Positions 17,158 through 24,520 of a DNA stretch of 24,520 nt are shown here, piece by piece. Position 1 is the first letter of the stretch; each line of letters begins with the position of its first letter. Source of the DNA: Flavobacterium psychrophilum (GTDB taxonomy: Bacteria; Bacteroidota; Bacteroidia; Flavobacteriales; Flavobacteriaceae); contig CAMBHH010000026.1 of NCBI GenBank assembly GCA_945866505.1, positions 1-24,520 on the forward strand, in the 5' to 3' direction. The translations under genes and the position numbers were made by a program. The notes beneath the pieces are model-generated. The model was not told the origin of the DNA. It was given only the letters and a program-made list of their open reading frames with translations, and did no database searches.

Positions 17158-18441
17158 ATGGATATTTCAAAAATTCATAGCTTATTTTTAAAATGCAGTT
17201 CGATATCAATTGATACTCGCAAAATAGAACCTAATTCATTATTCATTGCTATAAAAGGGGAAAATTTTGATGCCAATATATTTGCTAAAGAAGCACTCAA
17301 TAAGGGGGCTTCTTATGTAGTAATTGACAATAGAAATTATTTCATTGACAAAAGAACAATATTGGTTGATAATTGTTTATCGACTTTGCAAGAGTTGGCA
17401 AAATATCATCGGCAATATTTAAATTTACCTATACTAGCGCTTACTGGTAGCAATGGAAAGACTACAACGAAAGAATTAATAAATGTAGTGCTTTCTAAAA
17501 AGTATAAAACAAAAGCTACCGTGGGGAATTTAAACAATCATATTGGAGTGCCTTTGACTTTATTGTCTTTTAATGACAAAACAGAAATTGGTATCGTCGA
17601 AATGGGAGCTAATCATCAAAAAGAAATAGAGTTTTTATGTGAATTGGCAATGCCCGATTACGGTTATATAACAAATTTTGGAAAAGCGCATTTAGAGGGT
17701 TTTGGAGGTGTCGAAGGTGTAATTAAAGGTAAAAGTGAAATGTATAGCTATATTTCTCGGAAAGATAAATTAGCTTTCATCAACTTAGATGATACAATTC
17801 AAGTCGAGAAATCAAAAGCTTTAAACTCGTACTCTTTTGGAATTAATAAAGATGAGGCGAACGTGAATATTAGTTCTATTTCAGCAAATCCATTTGTTGA
17901 AATCCATTTTTCAGATTTGGGCATTCAAACTCATTTGATAGGATTGTATAACGCTAACAATGTAAATGCAGCTCTTACCATTGGTAAATATTTTGGAGTT
18001 GACGACAAAGAAATAAAAGATGCATTAGAAGGCTATATTCCAGAAAATAACAGATCGCAGATGATTTCGAGAGGAACAAATCGAATTATTCTCGATGCTT
18101 ACAATGCCAATCCAAGTAGTATGGCAGTCGCTATCGACAATTTTTTGCAACTAGATGATTCAAAAAAAGTGATGATTTTAGGTGATATGTTTGAGTTGGG
18201 AACTGAAAGTGCTCACGAACATAAGGCAATTATTGATTTACTTTTGGACTCTAAAGATGTTGTTTATTATCTTATTGGAAAAGAATTTTATTCACAGGAA
18301 GTCGAAAGTATTAATTTTCATTTTTTTGAAACTTTCGACGCTTTTTCTAAATATTTACATAGAATGCAAATAGAAAATTGTTCAGTTCTTATTAAAGGTT
18401 CAAGGGGAATGGCTTTAGAGAGAACGCTTCAATTTTTATAA
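17158..18441 (+). CDS. murF: UDP-N-acetylmuramoyl-tripeptide--D-alanyl-D-alanine ligase
   Basis: A 427-residue cytoplasmic Mur ligase that adds D-Ala-D-Ala to the UDP-MurNAc-tripeptide in peptidoglycan synthesis. Visible features are the N-terminal substrate domain (DTRKIEPNSLFIAIKGENFD, residues 19-38), the ATP P-loop GSNGKTT at 97-103, the GNLNNHIGVPLTLL segment, EMGANHQKEI with the magnesium-site region, and C-terminal domain motifs NANNVNAALT and LDAYNANPSS. The frame runs back to 17119 but that would start inside the gldJ terminator. The ATG at 17158 places the family N-terminus correctly. With only 24 bases after the terminator and no clear TAnnTTTG box, murF is probably transcribed by read-through from gldJ. 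Confidence 0.93.
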   Translation: MDISKIHSLFLKCSSISIDTRKIEPNSLFIAIKGENFDANIFAKEALNKGASYVVIDNRNYFIDKRTILVDNCLSTLQELAKYHRQYLNLPILALTGSNGKTTTKELINVVLSKKYKTKATVGNLNNHIGVPLTLLSFNDKTEIGIVEMGANHQKEIEFLCELAMPDYGYITNFGKAHLEGFGGVEGVIKGKSEMYSYISRKDKLAFINLDDTIQVEKSKALNSYSFGINKDEANVNISSISANPFVEIHFSDLGIQTHLIGLYNANNVNAALTIGKYFGVDDKEIKDALEGYIPENNRSQMISRGTNRIILDAYNANPSSMAVAIDNFLQLDDSKKVMILGDMFELGTESAHEHKAIIDLLLDSKDVVYYLIGKEFYSQEVESINFHFFETFDAFSKYLHRMQIENCSVLIKGSRGMALERTLQFL

Positions 18442-18476
18442 TAAATTTTTATAGGATAAATTCAAAATCCCACTTG

Positions 18477-19475
18477 TCATAATGAGTTTCTAAGAATTAA
18501 GTGGCATTTGTTTTCTATTTGAACTTTTTGGTTTTTTAAAATCATCTTAGCTAAGATTTTGCCCATTAGCTCAAAACTTGTAGATATTGTAGTTATGCCA
18601 TTTTCTACGACTTTTTTTAGAGGGGTTTCATTATAGGAAATAATTCCAAAGTCATTTCCTAGTTTTAGATTTTGAAGTTTAGATTGTTCTATAACTTGCA
18701 CTAAATCTCTATCATTTGGAATAATATAAACTTCTCCTCGTGTTATTTCTCTTTTATTAAATTCTGTTATTACTTCGTGGTGAAATCCGAAATCATTACA
18801 AAAATTTTCGAACCCAATTTTCATTCCTATTGGTTCTCTAAACCCCGGAAAAATTAAGATTAAATTCTGGTATTTGTTTAATTTATTTTTTCCGCGTGAT
18901 AAGCAATCATACATGTCTTTAAGATGATTTTGATATATTGCTGGGAACGAAATTAATTCAGGATTAGTTTGGTCTAAAATATATACGTCATTTACTGGTA
19001 GGGTTTTTATTGCTGTTGCTGCACTAGCTAAATTCGTAGGCATAATTATGTACTTTGTGTAATTACCGTTGTTGTCATCGATTAGTTTTTGAAAAACTTT
19101 GTTGTTAAAATGGTGAAAGTAAATGTCCACCTGACTACCTTTCCCGACGTTAACCAAAAACGAATTATATAGATCTTCTTTAAAACTATTAAGTTCGTCG
19201 AAAAGTAAAAAAACACGATGCTTTATGTTGATTTCAGTGCTTTTCAAATAGTATCCCGTTCCAAGGATTGAGTAAATTATGCCTCTTTTTTTTAGTACTT
19301 CATAGGCCTGTAGTACAGTATCTCTTGACAAAGAAAACTCTAGGCAAACTTTGTTTATTGAGGGTAGTTTCTCTCCTTTTTTTAAGCTCCCATCTTCAAT
19401 AGATTTTTCAATAGAGTAGATGATCTGCTTGTATTTAGGAATGCTCTTGTTATTATGAATTTGTATGAATTTCAT
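18477..19475 (-). CDS. GntR-family transcriptional regulator with LacI-like effector domain
   Basis: A 332-residue DNA-binding regulator. Residues about 10-78 form a GntR-type winged helix: IPKYKQIIYSIEKSIEDGSL, GEKLPSINKVCLEF, SRDTVLQAYEVLKKRG and GTGYYL. The rest (about 85-332) resembles a LacI/periplasmic-binding-type sugar sensor, an arrangement common among Bacteroidota sugar-catabolism regulators. It is divergent from galK-galT-galE and a galactose transporter, so it most likely responds to galactose or a galactoside. The frame extends 21 codons upstream, but the methionine at 19473-19475 matches where the domain starts, and the extension overlaps the likely operator. Repressor versus activator cannot be decided. 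Confidence 0.85.
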   Translation of the reverse strand: MKFIQIHNNKSIPKYKQIIYSIEKSIEDGSLKKGEKLPSINKVCLEFSLSRDTVLQAYEVLKKRGIIYSILGTGYYLKSTEINIKHRVFLLFDELNSFKEDLYNSFLVNVGKGSQVDIYFHHFNNKVFQKLIDDNNGNYTKYIIMPTNLASAATAIKTLPVNDVYILDQTNPELISFPAIYQNHLKDMYDCLSRGKNKLNKYQNLILIFPGFREPIGMKIGFENFCNDFGFHHEVITEFNKREITRGEVYIIPNDRDLVQVIEQSKLQNLKLGNDFGIISYNETPLKKVVENGITTISTSFELMGKILAKMILKNQKVQIENKCHLILRNSL

Positions 19476-19501
19476 TAAATAAATTATTTTTTTGCAATCT
19501 A

Positions 19502-19509
19502 CAAAATAA
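19502..19509 (-). promoter_or_regulatory. Weak -7 box for the GntR regulator gene
   Basis: The minus strand reads TTATTTTG, one mismatch to TAnnTTTG, 26 bases upstream of the regulator start and immediately next to the ACTGGTA repeat. Confidence 0.3.
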
Positions 19510-19526
19510 ACTGGTAGGTACTGGTA
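19510..19526. promoter_or_regulatory. Candidate GntR operator: ACTGGTA direct repeat
   Basis: ACTGGTA occurs at 19510-19516 and again at 19520-19526, a 10-base period that places both half-sites on the same face of the helix. It lies in the spacer position of the regulator's own putative promoter and at about the -30 region of the divergent gal promoter, so binding could affect both. The motif is not repeated elsewhere in the regulator-galK gap. Assignment to this regulator is inference. Confidence 0.55.
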
Positions 19527-19533
19527 TGTAAAA

Positions 19534-19570
19534 GTCAATTATTATCATATATTTGTTTTTAATAATTGAC
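19534..19570. repeat. Perfect 11-bp inverted repeat around the gal promoter
   Basis: GTCAATTATTA (19534-19544) and TAATAATTGAC (19560-19570) are exact reverse complements separated by 15 bases. The spacer contains the rightward -7 box TATATTTG. It could be a second regulator site or a coincidental AT-rich structure. Confidence 0.6.
19548..19555 (+). promoter_or_regulatory. Promoter -7 box for galK-galT-galE-symporter
   Basis: TATATTTG is the only perfect TAnnTTTG match on the plus strand that I found in the regulator-galK gap. It predicts a start near 19562 and therefore an untranslated leader of about 300 bases. Confidence 0.4.
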
Positions 19571-19862
19571 AAAAAAGAATTCTAAATAAAACACATGATG
19601 CATTTTGTAATAGATTATATTATTAAATCATTTGTTTTAAACGCCTTTGAGTGTTTTGTGTATTTAGTAAATTTATTTGTAAAGAAGGAACCAATCACAA
19701 TATAAAAGAGCTTTTGAACGTCATTTATTCTTTTAAAAGACTTATTAAGTATTTTTAATATATAGGTATTAATTAAGTACACGGAAACTATTTATTCAAT
19801 TTCGCCATCTTTAAAACATCTGTCCCAAAAAATAAATTGCACCATTATAAAAATAGAAGATT
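19571..19862 (+). other. Long galK leader or intergenic region without a gene
   Basis: About 290 AT-rich bases precede galK. I find no convincing ORF, tRNA or known riboswitch. Visible elements are a 12-bp palindrome TCTTTTAAAAGA at 19729-19740 and several near-miss -7 boxes (TAAATTTA, TATTTTTA). If the promoter at 19548 is used, this is a long 5' untranslated region. Otherwise an unrecognised promoter lies closer to galK. Confidence 0.4.
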
Positions 19863-21029
19863 ATGAATGAGATTTTAATTAAAAACACAAAAGATTTTTT
19901 TCAGCAAACGTTCAACTCAAATGCTGACAAAGTGATTTTATCGCCAGGACGAATAAACATCATTGGAGAACATATTGATTATAATGATGGATATGTTTTG
20001 CCAGCAGCAATTGATAAAATTATTTGTTTCGCTTTTGAAAAAAATAATTCGGATATTGCAAACATTCAAGCCATTGATTTGAACGAATCTGTTGAAATTG
20101 ATGTAAAAAAAGACGCTGTAATGAGCGAGGTTGTTTGGACTAATTATTTACGTGGAGTGTTATTGCAATTAAAACTGAAAGGCTACGAAATTGGCGGCTT
20201 TAATTGTGCTTTCAGTAGCAATATCCCTACAGGCTCTGGTTTGTCCTCGTCTGCAGCTTTAGAATGCGGTTTTTTATTTGGAATTAACGAAATGTTCAAT
20301 TTAAGAATTAAATCAATTGACGTTGCTCTTATGGCACAAAGCGCAGAACATTGGGTAGGGATCAATTGTGGAATTATGGATCAGTTTGCCAGTGTGATGG
20401 GATTGGAAAATAAAGTTATAAAAATTGATTGCCGTACATTAGATTATACGTATCACGATGCTAATTTTGTTGACTATTCACTTATATTGCTAGATAGTAA
20501 TGTAAAACATTCATTATTTACATCCGAATACAATAATCGGCGTATAGAATGTAATGAAGGTCTGAGTATTGTTAAAGAAAATTATCCTGAAATTGAAAGT
20601 TTCCGGGACTGCAATGTGGAACATTTGATTAATCTACATACAAAAATGTCAGAGAATGTTTTTAAAAGAAGTTTGTATGCGGTAAAAGAAATAAAACGTG
20701 TCATTCAAGCTTGTGAAGCTCTCGATAATGGTGATATCAAAACATTAGGAAAATTAATGTTTGAAACCCACGAGGGATTGTCGAAAGATTATGAAGTCAG
20801 CTGTGAAGAATTAGACTATTTGGTAAATTTGGCCAAAGCAGAAGAAGATGTAATTGGCTCTCGATTAATGGGAGGTGGTTTTGGAGGATGTGCAATTACT
20901 TTAGTCAAAAAAGGAAGTGAAGCCACTATAAAAGAAAAATTCACCAAATTATACTTGAATAAATTTAATATAGATTTAAAAATTTATGATGTAAAAGTTT
21001 CCAACGGAACCTCATTATATAAAAATTAG
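19863..21029 (+). CDS. galK: Galactokinase
   Basis: A 388-residue GHMP-family kinase that phosphorylates galactose to galactose-1-phosphate, the first committed Leloir step. The galactokinase signature GRINIIGEHIDYNDG is at 29-43, the ATP-binding GHMP motif IPTGSGLSSSAAL at 121-133, the catalytic aspartate is D173 (GIMDQFAS), and the third motif GSRLMGGGFGG starts at 332. Length matches bacterial GalK. It is the first gene of a rightward gal operon divergent from a GntR regulator. galT follows after a 93-base gap. Confidence 0.96.
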   Translation: MNEILIKNTKDFFQQTFNSNADKVILSPGRINIIGEHIDYNDGYVLPAAIDKIICFAFEKNNSDIANIQAIDLNESVEIDVKKDAVMSEVVWTNYLRGVLLQLKLKGYEIGGFNCAFSSNIPTGSGLSSSAALECGFLFGINEMFNLRIKSIDVALMAQSAEHWVGINCGIMDQFASVMGLENKVIKIDCRTLDYTYHDANFVDYSLILLDSNVKHSLFTSEYNNRRIECNEGLSIVKENYPEIESFRDCNVEHLINLHTKMSENVFKRSLYAVKEIKRVIQACEALDNGDIKTLGKLMFETHEGLSKDYEVSCEELDYLVNLAKAEEDVIGSRLMGGGFGGCAITLVKKGSEATIKEKFTKLYLNKFNIDLKIYDVKVSNGTSLYKN

Positions 21030-21045
21030 TAACAATGAAACGACG

Positions 21046-21059
21046 ATGACGATCGTCAT
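21046..21059. repeat. 14-bp perfect palindrome between galK and galT
   Basis: ATGACGATCGTCAT is an exact palindrome in the 93-base galK-galT gap, 17 bases after the galK stop. It is GC-richer than its surroundings. No T-run follows, so it is not a classic terminator. It could be a transcript hairpin that affects mRNA stability, or a protein site. Confidence 0.4.
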
Positions 21060-21122
21060 TGACACATAGGAAAATGTTTATAGGCGTTCCATATTCCAAT
21101 AAAAAACAAATATTACAAACAG

Positions 21123-22172
21123 ATGAAAAAATTTGATATTTACGAAGATCCTCACAGAAGATTTAATCCACTTATAAACGAATGGGTGTTAGTTTCGCCA
21201 CATCGTGCAAAACGTCCTTGGCAAGGTCAAAAAGAAACTGTTGCCAATGATGGCAGACCTGAGTACGACCCTGAATGTTATTTATGTCCAGGAAATGTTC
21301 GTGCCAATGGAGAAATAAATCCACAGTATACTAGTTCGTTTGTATTCGAAAATGATTTTGCAGCTTTAAAACAAGAAGAAATTGAGTTTGAGGAAAGTAA
21401 AGAGGCGACTTTTTTTAAAGCCAAACCTGAAAGAGGCATCTCTAGAGTAGTGTGTTTTTCGCCAAAGCACAACATTACTTTACCAGAAATGGATCTGCCA
21501 ACAATAGAAGAGATAATTCGCACTTGGCAAAGAGAATATACTGATTTGGGAAACGTGGATTATATCAATTATGTACAAATTTTCGAAAACAAAGGAAGTG
21601 TAATGGGTTGCAGCAATCCTCATCCACACGGTCAAATTTGGGCACAATCTTCATTGCCAACTCAAATCGAAAAAACGCAAAATAGCTTAAAAAATTATTT
21701 TGATAAAAACGGAAGCAATTTGCTTTTGGATTATTTAGAAAAAGAGTTGGAAGCAAAAGAACGTATAGTAATAGAAAACGAACATTTCGTAGCTTTGGTT
21801 CCTTTTTGGGCAATTTGGCCTTTTGAAACTTTGATTGTCTGTAAACGTCATGCGACCAAAATCACCGATTTTAATGCAAAAGAGGTTGCTGCTTACGCAC
21901 TTATTTTAAAACAATTGACTGCGAAATACGACAATCTTTTTGAAACTTCTTTTCCTTATTCTTCTGGAATTCATCAAGCGCCAACTGATGGCGAAAATCA
22001 TCCTGAATGGCTGTTCCATATGCACTTTTATCCACCTTTGTTGCGCTCGGCATCGGTTAAAAAATTTATGGTAGGGTACGAAATGATGGGAGAATCTCAA
22101 CGTGATATTACTGCAGAAAAAAGTGCGAAAATGTTACGAGATTTATCAGACATACATTATAAAAACAAATAA
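21123..22172 (+). CDS. galT: Galactose-1-phosphate uridylyltransferase
   Basis: A 349-residue class I GalT that exchanges UMP between UDP-glucose and galactose-1-phosphate. The catalytic HPH triad is at 167-169 within GCSNPHPHGQIWAQ, with H169 as the uridylylated nucleophile by analogy with E. coli. The zinc-site residues C52 and C55 (CYLCPG), H116 and H167 are all present. Length is typical. galE starts 3 bases after its stop, which indicates tight coupling. Confidence 0.96.
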   Translation: MKKFDIYEDPHRRFNPLINEWVLVSPHRAKRPWQGQKETVANDGRPEYDPECYLCPGNVRANGEINPQYTSSFVFENDFAALKQEEIEFEESKEATFFKAKPERGISRVVCFSPKHNITLPEMDLPTIEEIIRTWQREYTDLGNVDYINYVQIFENKGSVMGCSNPHPHGQIWAQSSLPTQIEKTQNSLKNYFDKNGSNLLLDYLEKELEAKERIVIENEHFVALVPFWAIWPFETLIVCKRHATKITDFNAKEVAAYALILKQLTAKYDNLFETSFPYSSGIHQAPTDGENHPEWLFHMHFYPPLLRSASVKKFMVGYEMMGESQRDITAEKSAKMLRDLSDIHYKNK

Positions 22173-22175
22173 GGC

Positions 22176-23192
22176 ATGAAAGTATTAGTAACAGGAGGTC
22201 TTGGATTTATTGGCTCGCATACAGTTGTCGAATTACAAAATGAAGGTTTTGAGGTAGTCATTGTAGATAATCTTTCCAATTCGTCAGAAGATGTTTTGAA
22301 AGGGATTGTTGCCATCACAGGAAAGGAACCCATTTTTGAAAAATTAGATTTAAGAGAAAAATCATTGGTTAAAGATTTTTTCCAAAGGCATCAAGATATC
22401 AACGGTGTGATTCATTTTGCCGCCTCAAAAGCAGTTGGCGAAAGCGTTACAAACCCACTGTTGTATTATGAAAATAATATTTCATCCTTGGTCTATTTGC
22501 TTCAAGAGTTACAGAAAAAAGAAAAAGCTCATTTTATTTTCAGTTCTTCTTGCACAGTTTACGGTCAAGCAGATGTTATGCCAATTGACGAAAGCGCATC
22601 AATCAAACCCGCAATGTCGCCTTACGGAAACACAAAACAAATAGGAGAAGAAATTATTACAGATATTTCCAAAGTTACCAATATAAATGCTATCTTGCTT
22701 CGCTATTTTAATCCAATCGGTTCTCATCCTTCTGCTGAAATTGGCGAATTACCTGTAGGTGTACCTCAAAATTTGGTTCCGTTCATTACACAAACTGGGA
22801 TTGGTTTGCGAAAGGAATTGATGGTTTACGGAAATGATTATCCAACAGTCGATGGCACTTGCATTCGCGATTACATACATGTAGTCGATGTAGCAAAAGC
22901 GCATGTGGTTGCTTTACAAAGATTATTAGAAAATAGGAATCAAGAAAAAGTCGAAATTTTCAACCTTGGAACGGGAGTTGGAAGTTCCGTTTTAGAGGTG
23001 ATTTCAAGTTTTGAAAAAGTAAGTGGTAAGCCATTCGCCTACAAAATTGTAGATAAAAGAGAAGGAGATGTAACAATGGCTTATGCAAGTACCGAAAAAG
23101 CAAATAAAGTTTTGGGTTGGAAAACACAATCTTCTTTGGACGAGGCAATGGAAAGTGCTTGGAAGTGGGAACAAAAAATAAGAACTAATTAA
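22176..23192 (+). CDS. galE: UDP-glucose 4-epimerase
   Basis: A 338-residue short-chain dehydrogenase-type epimerase that interconverts UDP-galactose and UDP-glucose, completing the Leloir cycle. The NAD-binding loop GGLGFIG is at 7-13. Catalytic residues are visible as S125 in SSSCTVYG and the YxxxK pair Y150/K154 (YGNTK). Further family segments include RYFNPIGSHPS and RDYIHVVDVAKAH. It starts 3 bases after galT, and the symporter gene follows 63 bases later. Confidence 0.95.
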   Translation: MKVLVTGGLGFIGSHTVVELQNEGFEVVIVDNLSNSSEDVLKGIVAITGKEPIFEKLDLREKSLVKDFFQRHQDINGVIHFAASKAVGESVTNPLLYYENNISSLVYLLQELQKKEKAHFIFSSSCTVYGQADVMPIDESASIKPAMSPYGNTKQIGEEIITDISKVTNINAILLRYFNPIGSHPSAEIGELPVGVPQNLVPFITQTGIGLRKELMVYGNDYPTVDGTCIRDYIHVVDVAKAHVVALQRLLENRNQEKVEIFNLGTGVGSSVLEVISSFEKVSGKPFAYKIVDKREGDVTMAYASTEKANKVLGWKTQSSLDEAMESAWKWEQKIRTN

Positions 23193-23255
23193 TTATAAAC
23201 TATTTAACATTAAATATTTTCTACAAACTAAAATTAAATAACTTAAAAATCGATT

Positions 23256-24520
23256 ATGAATACATTACAAATTGCAGACTATTTAGTCTTTCTGGTTTAC
23301 TTCTTTATAGTAGCGGGCTACGGCTACTGGATTTACAAACGAAAGCAAACAGCTTCTCATAGTGCATCACATGATTACTTTTTAGCGGAAGGCTCTCTTA
23401 CTTGGTGGGCAATTGGAACTTCGCTAATCGCTTCAAACATTTCGTCTGAGCAATTTATAGCAATGTCTGGGAATGGATTCAAAATGGGATTAGCAATAGC
23501 AACCTACGAATGGATGGCAGCATTGACATTGATTATTGTAGCTGTATTTTTTATTCCGGTGTATTTAAAGAACAAAATATACACTATGCCCCAGTTTCTT
23601 CATCAAAGATACAACGGTGATATTGCAATGATTATGGCGGTTTTCTGGTTGTTGTTGTATGTAATTGTAAATTTAACCTCAATTCTTTATTTGGGAGCAT
23701 TAGCAATCAATGGAATTTCTGGAATAAACCTCGATTTGTGTATGTATGGTTTGGCTTTCTTTGCTATTATAATTGCTCTTGGTGGAATGAAAGTAATAGG
23801 ATATACGGATGTTATTCAAGTGGTTTTTTTAATTTTTGGAGGTTTAGTAACAACATATTTAGCTTTAGACAAAGTGGCTGAATTAAACGGTCAACACGGA
23901 ATGCTGCAAGGTTTCAACTATATGATGGATCAATCTGGAGATCATTTTCATATGATATTTGAAAAAGATAGCCCAAACTTTCCCAGTTTACCTGGACTTA
24001 CGGTGTTGTTAGGCGGTATGTGGATTGTTAATTTGAACTATTGGGGTTGCAATCAATACATTACTCAAAGAGCTTTAGGCGCTGATTTAAAAACCGCTAG
24101 AAGTGGAATTTTATTTGCAGCTTTCTTAAAGTTGTTGATGCCTGTAATTGTAGTTTTGCCAGGAATTGCTGCATACGTAATTTATACAAAGGGTGGTTTA
24201 CAAACTGAATTATTAGGTCCTGATGGTGTTTTAAATCCAGATAGATCGTATCCAGTTTTATTAAATTTATTACCTGTTGGACTAAAAGGGTTGTCCTTTG
24301 CCGCTTTAACTGCTGCAGTTGTAGCTTCTTTAGCAGGTAAAGTAAATAGTATCTCAACAATTTTTACACTGGATATTTACAAGAAAAAAATTGATGTAGA
24401 TTGTAGCGAAAAGAAAATGGTTCGTGTGGGTAAATGGGCTGTACTTGTTGCAATGCTATTAGCCGTTGTTATTGCTCCACATTTAGGTATTGATAAAAAA
24501 GGCGGATTCGAATTCATTCA
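23256..24520 (+). CDS. Na+/galactose (sugar) symporter of the SSS family, 3' end cut off
   Basis: The first 421 residues of a sodium:solute symporter that closely resembles the Vibrio galactose transporter vSGLT. Shared segments include NISSEQFIAMSG (about 61-72), ATYEWM (82-87), FWLLLYVIVNLTSILYLG, TDVIQVVFL, NLNYWGCNQYITQRAL and AAFLKL...VVLPGIAAYVI. Equivalents of the vSGLT galactose contacts Q69 and E88 are Q66 and E85, and the N, Y, W and K of the other binding-site segments are kept. A serine contact next to the conserved glutamate is alanine here (A88). It is the fourth gene of the gal cluster, which strongly suggests galactose as substrate. It starts at the ATG at 23256 and runs past the window edge. 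Confidence 0.92.
   Translation, partial: MNTLQIADYLVFLVYFFIVAGYGYWIYKRKQTASHSASHDYFLAEGSLTWWAIGTSLIASNISSEQFIAMSGNGFKMGLAIATYEWMAALTLIIVAVFFIPVYLKNKIYTMPQFLHQRYNGDIAMIMAVFWLLLYVIVNLTSILYLGALAINGISGINLDLCMYGLAFFAIIIALGGMKVIGYTDVIQVVFLIFGGLVTTYLALDKVAELNGQHGMLQGFNYMMDQSGDHFHMIFEKDSPNFPSLPGLTVLLGGMWIVNLNYWGCNQYITQRALGADLKTARSGILFAAFLKLLMPVIVVLPGIAAYVIYTKGGLQTELLGPDGVLNPDRSYPVLLNLLPVGLKGLSFAALTAAVVASLAGKVNSISTIFTLDIYKKKIDVDCSEKKMVRVGKWAVLVAMLLAVVIAPHLGIDKKGGFEFI

Noticed and set aside
18442..18513. CCACTT...AAGTGG pairing around the murF/regulator convergence as a terminator
   Set aside because: The arms are only 6 bases, more than 20 bases apart, overlap the regulator coding end, and have no T-run.

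Overview
The window looks like an ordinary stretch of chromosome from Flavobacterium or a close relative in the Flavobacteriaceae. The DNA is AT-rich. It carries type IX secretion and gliding genes (porU, porV, gldJ) found only in Bacteroidota. Several genes are preceded by the Bacteroidota promoter signature (-7 TAnnTTTG, in one case with a -33 TTG) rather than by sigma70-type boxes. I see no phage, insertion sequence, integrase, CRISPR array, tRNA or rRNA.

Layout. Positions 1-53 hold the 5' end of a leftward gene with a DUF1761-like N-terminus. Leftward miaE (tRNA hydroxylase) and a large AsmA-like envelope protein follow at 3594-202, probably cotranscribed. A rightward pair (a GT4-type glycosyltransferase and a 64-residue two-helix membrane protein) occupies 3875-5328, preceded by an inverted-repeat element at 3680-3806. 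A leftward FAD amine-oxidase-like enzyme lies at 5370-6620. The leftward pyruvate dehydrogenase pair pdhA (E1 alpha)-pdhC (E2 with two almost identical lipoyl domains) at 9453-6796 ends in a perfect palindromic terminator. cdd (cytidine deaminase) follows at 9600-10082. porV and porU run leftward from 15180 to 10149, and porV has its own promoter inside the end of porU. Divergent from porU, gldJ and then murF run rightward to 18441.

The right end (18477-24520) is a galactose utilisation locus. A leftward GntR-family regulator with a LacI-like effector domain faces galK, galT, galE and a Na+/galactose symporter (cut off by the window end). A direct repeat ACTGGTA-N3-ACTGGTA and an 11-bp inverted repeat sit between the two divergent promoters and are good operator candidates. 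Together the genes import galactose and convert it through the Leloir pathway to glucose-1-phosphate and UDP-sugars.

How the genes connect: PorU is the sortase that processes T9SS cargo, PorV is its outer-membrane partner, and GldJ is an essential lipoprotein of the gliding and secretion machinery. The remaining genes are housekeeping. I do not see a clearly new system. The points most worth a second look are the gal operator region with its roughly 300-base leader, the repeat element at 3680-3806, the terminator immediately in front of cdd, and the twin lipoyl domains whose protein is identical while the DNA has diverged at synonymous sites.
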